From: a virus
Virus record (IMG/VR): IMGVR_UViG_3300033155_001544
Coordinates: 1-36,549 of that record
Strand: one strand, 5' to 3'
Length of the DNA stretch: 36,549 nucleotides
Below are positions 15,126 to 21,874 of the stretch, one piece after another; position 1 is the first letter of the stretch, and every line of letters begins with the position of its first letter. The notes under the pieces were generated by a model. That model was not told the origin of the DNA and did not search any database. It saw nothing but the letters and a program-made list of their open reading frames with translations. The position numbers were made by a program, and so were the translations under genes.

Positions 15126-15697
15126 CACGCCGCCCCCCGCAACACTTCCACCTTGTGCGTCACCAACGACAGGTCCAGGTTCATCCACGCCGTCTCGTGC
15201 TCCGCGTGGACGTACTGTTCGACCTTGTACTCGTTGGGATTGAATGACATCAGCGCCAGGAACTCTTCGATGTGCGAGCATTTCTGCCGGTAGTGGAAGC
15301 CGTCGCACGAGCACTCCCAGCGTTCCCGGTCGTCGGTGTACTGCATGCAGTGGTTGTGATCTCCGACGGGGTCCGTGCTCGTGTGGACCATCACCCTTCT
15401 CGCGTCGACGATGTGGAACCCCTTTCCCCGCAAGGCGGACAGGACGCGCCACACGTAGACCATGAACTGATGGAGGCACCAGCCGTTCGTGTGGTAACCT
15501 TGACAATCGCATTCGAGTAACCAGGATAAATGTCTCTCGGTCTTGTTGTAGTTCTCTTCCGTTAACGGCTTGATCGAGTAGCCCTTCGCCGTCCTGATCA
15601 CCTTGTCATACGATAAAAACTTCCAGATCTTGTTCAGCGGAGAGCCCTTCGGATATGCGGTTGATATCCATATCGGAAGCTCGTCGTTGTCGTACAC
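15125..15697 (-). CDS. Double SWIM zinc-finger protein
   Basis: 190 residues from GTG 15697. Two CxC...CxH SWIM-type fingers are visible: Cys63, Cys65, Cys74, His76 (CDCQGY...WCLH) and Cys129, Cys131, Cys140, His142 (CSCDGF...KCSH). SWIM domains bind DNA or protein and occur in MuDR-type transposases, SWI2/SNF2 ATPases and archaeal recombination factors. The frame stays open and protein-like upstream (PFSVTKYEVAAILGW) to an ATA at 15757 that follows GGGGGTGA and overlaps the previous stop (ATAA), so the true protein may be 20 residues longer with a non-standard start. Confidence 0.75.
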   Translation of the reverse strand: MYDNDELPIWISTAYPKGSPLNKIWKFLSYDKVIRTAKGYSIKPLTEENYNKTERHLSWLLECDCQGYHTNGWCLHQFMVYVWRVLSALRGKGFHIVDARRVMVHTSTDPVGDHNHCMQYTDDRERWECSCDGFHYRQKCSHIEEFLALMSFNPNEYKVEQYVHAEHETAWMNLDLSLVTHKVEVLRGAA

Positions 15698-15753
15698 GGT
15701 CCAGCCGAGGATCGCTGCGACCTCGTACTTCGTGACGGAGAACGGGGACGAGG

Positions 15754-15918
15754 TTATGGTGCGTCACCCCCGTCCGTTGAAAAGGGTGAGGGAGAAACAC
15801 CGGCCTGGGAGGTTCGCGGGAAAGATGGAGTCAGACCCGCGCACCTATCACCGGCGCGCTCCCCCATTATACGAATAATATTGATGTTCATTAAGGTTCC
15901 GTCGGGAATCGTGATCAT
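15754..15918 (-). CDS. Possible 54-residue protein
   Basis: From ATG 15918, overlapping the upstream stop as ATGA with GAGGTG just before, to TAA at 15754-15756. N-terminus hydrophobic (TLMNINIIRIMG), then Ser/Pro/Thr-rich and low complexity. The coupling signals are good, the protein is not recognisable. Confidence 0.45.
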   Translation of the reverse strand: MITIPDGTLMNINIIRIMGERAGDRCAGLTPSFPRTSQAGVSPSPFSTDGGDAP

Positions 15919-16946
15919 TGCACCTCAACCCCGTCGTATGGATCCAGCGTCTCGCGCTCGTCCCTCGGCTCGAACGTCAGCTGCGGGTGCTTCAGCTCGT
16001 CGCCGATACGATTCAATGATCTCGATACTCTCGAGAGTGACCGCGATATCTCCGGGAGGTCCTGCCACCCGTTCTTGATCGCCTCGAGGTCGACCTCGAC
16101 CACCTCCACCTTTTTCCGTACCTCGAGGACCATGTCCTGGGTCAGCATGACCTCGTCCTTGATGTCCAGGAGAGAGCGCGGGGCCCTCGCGACCAGGTCC
16201 GCGATCCTCGGGTCCTCGGTCTCGACTTCGACGATGCCGTCCTTCGCGGTCCCGAGGCTGTCGTCGATCCAGCCGCCGTCCGTTAGGATCTTGCCGTCGG
16301 TTCCCTTCACCTCGTCAGCCAACGCCTTCGAGTGCGTCATCACGCCGAGGTGCTTGGACACTTCCATCGGCATGCCGAGCCTGTAACCCCACCGCTTCTC
16401 GATGTAATTCTTCAGCTGGAACGCGACGTCGTCCCGGTCCTTCAGGCACTGCTCGAGCGTCGGCGCTGACACGAACTCTATCGGCAGGTACGCTACCATC
16501 GTCTTGTCGCCGTAGACCCGGACAAAAACGTCGACCTCACCGAACCGCAGTCGTTTCTGGCTTACCTTCGTGTCTTTCATCCAGTATTCAGAGTCCCAGG
16601 CGACGTTCCCGCTCTCCGTGATCTTGTACTTGAACGCGTGGTTGTGGACACGTATCGCACGGGACTTCGTCCCGTCCCCCACGTCGTGATAGTTACAATC
16701 CTCTTTCGGGGCGTTTCGGCCCCTTTCATAGAACGTCCTTCGCTTGCTGTAGTTGACGCCCGGGAGGAGCAGCCGGATCTTTTCTTCCGCATCGGAGCGT
16801 CTCGCGATCGGGCGTATCCACCCATCCTTCAGGAGCTCCTGGACGTAGTACGATACCATCCGTTTCGATATCCTGAGCATGTCCGAGATCTGCTTCTGCA
16901 GGAACATGTTCGGGGGGACGATGAGCCGGAAGACGTCGTCCTTCAC
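15915..16946 (-). CDS. Winged-helix protein with C-terminal coiled coil; candidate replication initiator or regulator
   Basis: 343 residues from GTG 16946. Residues ~12-50 form an HTH (QKQISDMLRISKRMVSYYVQ, then ELLKDGWIRPIARR). The central ~180 residues have alternating beta and helix (VDVFVRVYGDKTMVAYLPIE) and the end is coiled coil (SRSLSRVSRSLNRIGDELKH). It stands directly downstream of an array of GTTACA repeats at 16970-17042, the arrangement of an iteron-binding replication protein or an autoregulator. No known family was identified; the replication role is inferred from the repeats and the lack of any other replication gene. Confidence 0.7.
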   Translation of the reverse strand: MKDDVFRLIVPPNMFLQKQISDMLRISKRMVSYYVQELLKDGWIRPIARRSDAEEKIRLLLPGVNYSKRRTFYERGRNAPKEDCNYHDVGDGTKSRAIRVHNHAFKYKITESGNVAWDSEYWMKDTKVSQKRLRFGEVDVFVRVYGDKTMVAYLPIEFVSAPTLEQCLKDRDDVAFQLKNYIEKRWGYRLGMPMEVSKHLGVMTHSKALADEVKGTDGKILTDGGWIDDSLGTAKDGIVEVETEDPRIADLVARAPRSLLDIKDEVMLTQDMVLEVRKKVEVVEVDLEAIKNGWQDLPEISRSLSRVSRSLNRIGDELKHPQLTFEPRDERETLDPYDGVEVQ

Positions 16947-16969
16947 GGCGATGCTTCCACCCCCCTGTT

Positions 16970-17042
16970 GTTACAGAAAAGGTTACATGAATTGCCATGA
17001 CAGTTACAATCTGCCTTGATAGTTACATCCTTGATAGTTACA
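16970..17042. repeat. GTTACA repeat array upstream of the winged-helix gene
   Basis: Five direct copies of GTTACA starting at 16970, 16982, 17003, 17022 and 17037; the last three extend to (T/C)AGTTACA and two to TTGATAGTTACA. Spacing is 12, 21, 19 and 15 bases. A sixth GATAGTTACAATC lies inside the gene at 16692. The 100-base gap is otherwise featureless. It could be an iteron-type origin, an operator, or both. Confidence 0.6.
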
Positions 17043-17046
17043 ATGC

Positions 17047-17457
17047 TCAGGCGACCACCTCCTTGAAGCGGATCACCTGGAGCAACTGTCCGGGGCCGTA
17101 CCATCCGAGGAGGAGTTTCCCGAGGGCTTCACCCGTCGGGGGGTCGATGAAGTCCAGCTCCGCCAGGTACGTGAGCTTTGGATGGGCCCACGGATAGAAC
17201 TTGCCATTCATGGTATCCGTCAGTCCGGTCTTTTCCAGCTCCAGGACGAGGAACTTCTCGACCTCGACCCGAAGACGCCACGACCACTTCGAGCGGTACG
17301 GCTTCCCTTCCCATCCGTGGAAGAGTATCTGGTCATCCCAGATGGGTATCTTGTCCGGGTCGTCCGTCTTGATCGCGCGGATGGTCTGAGTACAACGGCC
17401 GTCGAGGACCGCCGGGATCTTCGGCGCGTAGGTGAAGGCCTTGACGAACTTCTTCAC
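17047..17457 (-). CDS. ASCH-domain protein
   Basis: 136 residues from GTG 17457 (GTGA overlap, GGAGGTGGTC upstream). The N-terminus KIPAVLDGRCTQTIRAI is the ASCH signature 'G.KTQTIR', followed by the barrel strands and a closing WYGPGQLLQVIRFKEVV. ASCH domains are PUA-related RNA-binding or RNA-processing modules, common in archaeal viruses and plasmids. It is the last gene of a coupled set that starts after the attP region. Confidence 0.65.
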   Translation of the reverse strand: MKKFVKAFTYAPKIPAVLDGRCTQTIRAIKTDDPDKIPIWDDQILFHGWEGKPYRSKWSWRLRVEVEKFLVLELEKTGLTDTMNGKFYPWAHPKLTYLAELDFIDPPTGEALGKLLLGWYGPGQLLQVIRFKEVVA

Positions 17458-17612
17458 GGGACCACCTCCTGACGGTAGGGTGGATCCAGGATCGGGGTGT
17501 TGCAGATCGAGCAGACCATCGGGCCATCTCCCTCAAGCCGTAACTGCACGATCTGGGGCAGGTACGCGCAACACGTCCGGCACCAGAACACTCTCTTCGC
17601 GGGAGGTCTCAC
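17454..17612 (-). CDS. Zinc-ribbon microprotein
   Basis: 52 residues from GTG 17612, overlapping the upstream stop (GTGA) after GGAGGTGGTCC. It has WCRTCC and CSICNT separated by about 20 residues, a compact zinc ribbon, and ends in QEVVP, encoded by the same GGAGGTGGTCCCGTGA junction as the upstream gene. Confidence 0.65.
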   Translation of the reverse strand: MRPPAKRVFWCRTCCAYLPQIVQLRLEGDGPMVCSICNTPILDPPYRQEVVP

Positions 17613-17863
17613 GGGACCACCTCCACCGGGAATTTATGCCCGCAGTCACGGTCACTGCAACGGTATTCCGTCGTGCTCCACTGGTAGGTGTCGCCGCCGC
17701 ATATCGGGCACCGGACGCCCTGTCCCGGTCGCGTGGTCGGCCTCGGCTGGAAGTTATCCGGATAATGACGTCGGCACTTCGAGCATTGCGGTGACGAGCC
17801 TTGAGGTCGGTAGAAGCGGCACTTCGACGAACCGCATGATGCTCCCTCGGCGCGGCGGCCCAT
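17609..17863 (-). CDS. Double zinc-ribbon protein
   Basis: 84 residues from ATG 17863. Three Cys groups: CGSSKCRFY/CSKC, CPICGG and CSDRDCGH (treble-clef style), with a basic linker (FQPRPTTRPGQG). Two zinc sites are likely. It ends in FPVEVVP. Nucleic-acid binding is the likely general role. Confidence 0.68.
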   Translation of the reverse strand: MGRRAEGASCGSSKCRFYRPQGSSPQCSKCRRHYPDNFQPRPTTRPGQGVRCPICGGDTYQWSTTEYRCSDRDCGHKFPVEVVP

Positions 17864-18135
17864 CAGAGCACCTCCCCGTCCGTCCGCTTGTACTTGTTAA
17901 GGACATCGAGGACGTCGATGATGTCCTTCAGGCATTGATTATTGAAGATCGTACAATCTTCGAGGAACACAGTATATTGACGCCACGGTGGATGCCATCT
18001 TATCATTCCGAGAAGGGATTCGTCCCTTGATTCGATAGTCCACACTTCCGTCTTCCCACTGTCTGTTACTTTTAATAATTCGAATGTGAGGTATGATGTA
18101 CTCTGAATAAGTTGAATAAGATCCCGGACCTTCAC
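17863..18135 (-). CDS. Small hypothetical protein beside attP
   Basis: 90 residues from GTG 18135 (TTG 18138 also possible), GGGGGTG upstream. Sequence is a mix of beta (YLTFELLKVTDSGKTEVWTI) and helix (LKDIIDVLDVLNKYKR). More AT-rich than its neighbours. If the virus integrates at the attP described next, this gene would lie at the opposite end of the provirus from the integrase. Confidence 0.62.
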   Translation of the reverse strand: MKVRDLIQLIQSTSYLTFELLKVTDSGKTEVWTIESRDESLLGMIRWHPPWRQYTVFLEDCTIFNNQCLKDIIDVLDVLNKYKRTDGEVL

Positions 18136-18218
18136 CAACGCACCCCCGCTCTCAGTGCATCAAAAGAGCATTCGCTGATCCCGTCGTTTGCGACGACTGG
18201 ATCAACGGTAGTACCAAA

Positions 18219-18308
18219 AAGTGCTACTCCGGGGATGAGCCAGGGGGTATAGTAGGACCGAATCCGGCCGGGCCCACTCGTTGTCTGGCGTTTCGCGTAG
18301 TAGCACTT
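18219..18308. other. Candidate attP: tRNA 3'-end-like core with flanking inverted repeats
   Basis: The core 18259-18276 (CGAATCCGGCCGGGCCCA) reads like the end of an archaeal tRNA: T-loop CGAAT, T-stem CCGGC, acceptor strand CGGGCCC and discriminator A. Perfect 10-bp inverted repeats, AAGTGCTACT (18219-18228) and AGTAGCACTT (18299-18308), flank it almost symmetrically, as integrase arm sites would. It lies just downstream of the integrase gene. The two T-loop bases before the core do not match a tRNA, so any shared region starts at CGAAT. Confidence 0.5.
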
Positions 18309-18328
18309 CTCGGCTCTATTCGCAGCCT

Positions 18329-19273
18329 TCAGACTCTTCTCATCTTCGGAGCTATCAGAGGTTGATAGATGCTGTCGCGCACCGCGTCCCGTGCGAGATC
18401 TTCGAGCTCGCCGACGTAATGGCGGAACACCGCTTCCGTCGAGTGGTCGCTGATCCTCATCGCCACCGGGACAGGTGTGCCGTTCCTGATGAGCATCTCG
18501 CACCCCGCTCTCCGGAGCATGTGGAAGGTCACGCGGAACCCGAGCTCGTCCGAGAGCGTGTGCATCCTGTTCTCCAGTGACGACCGCGTCAGGTTCCCCA
18601 TTTTTTTCCGCTCGTACTTCGTCCAGATGAACAGCTTGTCCGGGATCGGCGCATCCGGTGAAATCTGCTTCACCGACCGGATCACCTGACGACGGTGTTC
18701 GAGGAACTCCTGGTACTCGTCGAAGATCTCCGGGTTGATCGGGATCACACGTTCCCGTCCTCCGCCGGGGCCCTTGTCGATCCCCCGGATGTAGGTCGGG
18801 TGGATGTCGCCGGGCGTCATCCCGAGGGCCATCTTTCGACGCGCCGTCAATAGCCCCGTCATCACCATGATCCGCGTCTGATGCTGCTCGAATGTCCGCC
18901 ATCCATTTAGACATGACATCATGCAGTCGAGCTCGTCCATGGTGAGCCTCGGCCTGTCCGGTATGTGGTGTTGTAGTAAGGGTCGGTCGAGCGGGTTCCC
19001 GCACTTGTGCAGGAACGCCATCATGATACCGAGCTGGTACTTCCTGTTCCCGGGCCCCCCCGGGATCATGTGCTTCAGCTCGATCAGCTCGTCCTGCGTT
19101 ATGGTGATCGGTTGCGGCAGGTATTTTGTTCGCGTTCCCCGGATCTCTTTCAGTTGCCGGAAGCAGTGCCTGAGCACTCTCGCGCTGTCGTCTATATGCC
19201 TCTGCGTCCTCTCCTTGCGTCTGAGACTCGATAGATACCGCTCCAGCTCCGTACCGAAGCTCGGCGGCCTCAT
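18329..19273 (-). CDS. int: Tyrosine recombinase / integrase
   Basis: 314 residues from ATG 19273 with a near-perfect GGAGGTGA before it. N-terminal SAM-like DNA-binding domain (~1-100), then the catalytic domain: Arg145/146 in TGLLTARRKMALGMTPGDI, Lys ~167, His251-x-x-Arg254 in FHMLRRAG, His277 in ISDHSTE and nucleophile Tyr286 in FRHYVGE. All catalytic positions are filled. It should integrate the genome into the host chromosome, probably at a tRNA gene, and makes the virus temperate. It is followed by the candidate attP. No excisionase was recognised; a nearby small basic protein could serve. Confidence 0.93.
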   Translation of the reverse strand: MRPPSFGTELERYLSSLRRKERTQRHIDDSARVLRHCFRQLKEIRGTRTKYLPQPITITQDELIELKHMIPGGPGNRKYQLGIMMAFLHKCGNPLDRPLLQHHIPDRPRLTMDELDCMMSCLNGWRTFEQHQTRIMVMTGLLTARRKMALGMTPGDIHPTYIRGIDKGPGGGRERVIPINPEIFDEYQEFLEHRRQVIRSVKQISPDAPIPDKLFIWTKYERKKMGNLTRSSLENRMHTLSDELGFRVTFHMLRRAGCEMLIRNGTPVPVAMRISDHSTEAVFRHYVGELEDLARDAVRDSIYQPLIAPKMRRV

Positions 19274-19303
19274 CTGTCACCTCCCTATCCCGTCGTCTCC
19301 TTA

Positions 19304-19672
19304 TCATTCTTGTGCCTTCTTCCGTGGAAGTTCTGCGATTTTCTTTAGCGTCTCCTCTACGTCTTCTTCTGACATCCAACCGATAACGTCGTCCGTGATG
19401 GGTGTGTCATTTGTCAGGTTTTCGCCGTCCAGTACCCCCAGCTCCCACTTCCCTGCCTCGTGACCATAAGAGAACGAGTGCTTGACCACCGACGCCCCGT
19501 AACCATTGTCGAAAGCGAAGCAATACTGAACGCCGCCGTTTATGTAACGTCCTTCGCTCGGCTGGTGGCCGAACATCACAGGTACTTCTTCCATCTCGCC
19601 GTCTTTACTGCGCCCGGCAATCACATCAAACGCACGGGCGACACTCTCACCGGTTGTTGGTTCTTTACTCAT
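19304..19672 (-). CDS. Hypothetical protein
   Basis: 122 residues from ATG 19672 with AAAGGAG upstream. A beta-rich centre with aromatic and Gly residues (GGVQYCFAFDNGYGASVV, then FSYGHEAGKWELGVL) and an acidic helical end (SEEDVEETLKKIAELPRKK). Located directly before the integrase. No family recognised. Confidence 0.68.
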   Translation of the reverse strand: MSKEPTTGESVARAFDVIAGRSKDGEMEEVPVMFGHQPSEGRYINGGVQYCFAFDNGYGASVVKHSFSYGHEAGKWELGVLDGENLTNDTPITDDVIGWMSEEDVEETLKKIAELPRKKAQE

Positions 19673-19685
19673 TTGGATGTCTCCT

Positions 19686-20132
19686 TTACGATTCGTCGAG
19701 GGTCGTCTGCTTCTCGACCTTCCCGACGGTGAACGTGATCACGTCGCCGACCATCTCCAGGTTCCACGCCTTGGCGGTGGTCTCGTCTGTGGTCATCTTG
19801 AAGTCGGGCTTCTCGTCCTTGCCGACCTTCTGCGCCAGCTTGTACGTGACGCTCGATCCGTCAGACTTCTCCTTCGTGTCGATCTCGATAACTTCCAGTT
19901 CGATGTCCATGCTACGCTCACCTCTCTCTTTCTTGATGATGTGGTCGAACTCGCCAGACTCTATTCTTCCCGGGAGCTCTTCCATCTGTTTGAACGTGAG
20001 GTCGGCGGCCTTCTTACCACCGACAGATATCTCGATGTTCGTCTCCTTCTTCGGCCAGCACTTGTCGCATCGATAGACGCCCTTCTCGACGCACACCATC
20101 TTGGTCCCGCAGTTCGAGCAGAGCTCAGGCAT
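19686..20132 (-). CDS. N-terminal zinc-ribbon protein
   Basis: 148 residues from ATG 20132 with GGAGG six bases upstream. A complete zinc ribbon at the start (CSNCGTKMVC...YRCDKCWPKK), then beta strands and acidic helices (DIELEVIEIDTKEK; DVITFTVGKVEKQ). The C-terminal part repeats short beta segments and may be an oligomerisation domain. Function unknown. Confidence 0.7.
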   Translation of the reverse strand: MPELCSNCGTKMVCVEKGVYRCDKCWPKKETNIEISVGGKKAADLTFKQMEELPGRIESGEFDHIIKKERGERSMDIELEVIEIDTKEKSDGSSVTYKLAQKVGKDEKPDFKMTTDETTAKAWNLEMVGDVITFTVGKVEKQTTLDES

Positions 20133-20295
20133 TCAGGGCCTCCTCTCTGGAGCTAAGTAAACCGGATTCGGGAAACGTTGCTAACGTGCCGTCTAAATTG
20201 TAGTACGGTGATGGATGATAGTAGAACTGACAGAATGAGCATCGATATCCGCATTTGTAAGGGTTCAGTATTCCGAAGCAATATAAACAGTCCAT
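20125..20295 (-). CDS. Zinc-finger microprotein
   Basis: 56 residues from ATG 20295, four bases after the previous stop. CLYCFG and KCGYRCSFCQFYYH give a Cys4/His zinc site; the sequence is AT-rich with many Tyr. It overlaps the next gene by 8 bases and contains that gene's ribosome site. Confidence 0.6.
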   Translation of the reverse strand: MDCLYCFGILNPYKCGYRCSFCQFYYHPSPYYNLDGTLATFPESGLLSSREEALNA

Positions 20296-20298
20296 CCG

Positions 20299-20523
20299 TC
20301 ACGACCCCCTCTCTGTCGGGGGAACCTTCTGTGCAATCATTTTCATGCCGTCTTCAGGATAATACATCAAATCAATACAATCGATATGGAATACTTTGGC
20401 CTCGTAAGTGAAGCCTTCGTCCTCATTCGTTCCATAGACTGATATGAGCGTTGACTGACCTTCTTCATTCGTCCCGCAGATGGGGCATTCCTGCTCTGGT
20501 GGAAATTCCTCAAACACCCTCAT
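20299..20523 (-). CDS. Small zinc-binding protein
   Basis: 74 residues from ATG 20523 (ATGA overlap). CPICGTNEEG near the start and FHIDCIDL later suggest a CxxC...HxxC treble-clef-like site, as in HNH-type or RING-like small proteins but without nuclease residues. Function unknown. Confidence 0.65.
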   Translation of the reverse strand: MRVFEEFPPEQECPICGTNEEGQSTLISVYGTNEDEGFTYEAKVFHIDCIDLMYYPEDGMKMIAQKVPPTERGS

Positions 20524-20717
20524 TCCTTCACCCCGTCGTACGTGTAGCTGCTTGACGTCCTCCGGAACTGGAAGATCATCCCATTAGGCATGATCGCTTC
20601 GATGTGGTGATGACCCTTCTCGTCCGTCAACATGTCGACTATCTCGCAGCCGAGCTTCTCGAGGATCTCGCGCATGAAGCCGTTCCATTGGCCGATCGTC
20701 ATCGTTCTCCTTTTCAT
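20520..20717 (-). CDS. Small hypothetical protein
   Basis: 65 residues from ATG 20717, closely following the zinc microprotein stop. One helix (IGQWNGFMREILEKLGCEIV) then a beta part (HHHIEAIMPNGMIFQFRR). Resembles a small alpha/beta fold; no family recognised. Confidence 0.65.
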   Translation of the reverse strand: MKRRTMTIGQWNGFMREILEKLGCEIVDMLTDEKGHHHIEAIMPNGMIFQFRRTSSSYTYDGVKE

Positions 20718-20721
20718 GTGA

Positions 20722-20868
20722 TCACCCGCACGTCAGGCAGCTCCCGCAGTTGTAGCAGAACTTCGTTCCTCTCTGGTGAGAGCTTCCGCAGCGGTCGCAG
20801 TCTATCGTTTCGATGTCAATTCCCACGGAGGCCGTGAGCCGTACGCCGACCTCGACGGGGGCGCTCAC
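20722..20868 (-). CDS. Zinc-ribbon microprotein, CxxC-dense C-terminus
   Basis: 48 residues from GTG 20868 (GTGA overlap). CDRCGSSHQRGTKFCYNCGS is a standard zinc ribbon, immediately followed by another Cys pair (CLTCG) at the very end. N-terminal half is beta (EVGVRLTASVGIDIE). Confidence 0.62.
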   Translation of the reverse strand: MSAPVEVGVRLTASVGIDIETIDCDRCGSSHQRGTKFCYNCGSCLTCG

Positions 20869-20972
20869 TCCAGCCCCTCCGTTACCGTGAGAGACGGGGT
20901 GATCATGATCATCCTGCGGTGGGTCAGCTCGCCGCGAGGCTCGATGATGCCGATGCCGATGCGGAGGGTCAC
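20865..20972 (-). CDS. Possible 35-residue peptide
   Basis: From GTG 20972 (GTGA overlap with the upstream stop), ending at 20865 within a further GTGA overlap. Beta-like sequence (LRIGIGIIEPRGELTHRRMI). The exact fit between coupled genes is the only support. Confidence 0.45.
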   Translation of the reverse strand: MTLRIGIGIIEPRGELTHRRMIMITPSLTVTEGLE

Positions 20973-21589
20973 TTGGAGGCCTCCTCCGGCGCAGCGTCCT
21001 GGATGCGCTGATGCTTCCAGCACAGCGGACGCCCGTACTTCTCGCAGCTGAACTCGTCCACCTTCACGCTGATGGGTTCGCTGCAGACCGCGCACGTCGC
21101 GTTCCCCCACTCGGGCACGTCCTCCTCGGGTGGTGGTCCGTCCTTCGGTGGATCGTCAGGAACATGTTCCTCGTCCTGAGCATGCCCAGGTTCGGGCTTG
21201 ACCTCCTCGACTTCCATCTCTCCATCGGGGAGTTCGTCCGGGGGGTCCTTCACCACTTTGACGGAGCCCTCGGCGGCTGTCTCTACACCGGGGAACAGGA
21301 CGCTGTATTGGAGTTGATAGGCGCTGACGAGCTCGTCGTACGCGTCGTCTGCGATCGCTCTCTTCACGCGCTGCTCCTCGGCGTGGACCTTCTCCGCAAG
21401 GGCAACGTTCAGCTTCTCCCACATGAGCTCTGCTGCTTTCACGCGGTCGTCGAGGGGGAGCTCCATGATGGGAGCGCCGAGGCCGAAGGAGAGATGACCC
21501 TCGATGTGACAGCTCTCGAAAGGGCGCGGCTGTACGGACACCTTCCGGGTCGCGCCGATCCATGCGGCGGGTTGCGGGAACTCGCCCAT
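20969..21589 (-). CDS. Hypothetical protein with C-terminal zinc site
   Basis: 206 residues from ATG 21589, GGGGGG upstream. N-terminal domain has beta-type sequence (CHIEGHLSFGLGAPIMELPL) and helix (AAELMWEKLNVALAEKVHAE), followed by a long acidic Pro/Glu-rich linker (~residues 115-165), then CAVCSEPISVKVDEFSCEK...LCWKH, a Cys4/His zinc-binding module. The N-terminal part resembles single-stranded-DNA-binding-like or structural small domains only vaguely; function not assigned. Confidence 0.68.
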   Translation of the reverse strand: MGEFPQPAAWIGATRKVSVQPRPFESCHIEGHLSFGLGAPIMELPLDDRVKAAELMWEKLNVALAEKVHAEEQRVKRAIADDAYDELVSAYQLQYSVLFPGVETAAEGSVKVVKDPPDELPDGEMEVEEVKPEPGHAQDEEHVPDDPPKDGPPPEEDVPEWGNATCAVCSEPISVKVDEFSCEKYGRPLCWKHQRIQDAAPEEASK

Positions 21590-21590
21590 C

Positions 21591-21734
21591 TCAGCACCCC
21601 CCTCTGAGGTCCGCGAGCGCCTTCCGGTAGCCTCGGTAGAACTCGACATCGTAGGATGCTTTCGCACCGGCGGCCTTCTCCATCGCCTTGACAGCGAACG
21701 CGTCGGATGCGTCGAGGTCCTCGACGGTGATCAC
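21591..21734 (-). CDS. Small hypothetical protein
   Basis: 47 residues from GTG 21734 (GTGA overlap, GGGAGGTGGTC upstream). One helical segment (DAFAVKAMEKAAGAKASYD) and a basic turn (YRGYRKALADLRGG). Too short for family assignment. Confidence 0.55.
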   Translation of the reverse strand: MITVEDLDASDAFAVKAMEKAAGAKASYDVEFYRGYRKALADLRGGC

Positions 21735-21874
21735 TCGACCACCTCCCACCTGGGCTCCTCGTCACCAACCTGGAAGTACCCCTCGGTGCGACCGCATCGC
21801 TCGCACGTCCTCATGGAACCACCTTCCGGCTTCTTGAAGCGGTTCCACTTGTGATGACGGCACCGGTCGCTCAT
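21731..21874 (-). CDS. Zinc-ribbon microprotein
   Basis: 47 residues from ATG 21874 (ATGA overlap). CRHHKWNRF and CERCGRTEGYF form a C/H...CxxC zinc site, with WEVVE at the end encoded by the GGAGGTGGTC junction that also serves the next gene. Confidence 0.6.
   Translation of the reverse strand: MSDRCRHHKWNRFKKPEGGSMRTCERCGRTEGYFQVGDEEPRWEVVE

Noticed and set aside
18240-18280. A complete tRNA gene
   Set aside because: Only the 3' part resembles a tRNA; no D-arm, anticodon stem or 5' acceptor strand lies upstream, so it is a candidate att core, not a gene.
18132-19379. A 415-codon minus-strand frame covering the integrase
   Set aside because: Arg/Asp/Pro-rich out-of-frame product that runs through the attP region; the integrase frame has all catalytic residues and a perfect ribosome site.
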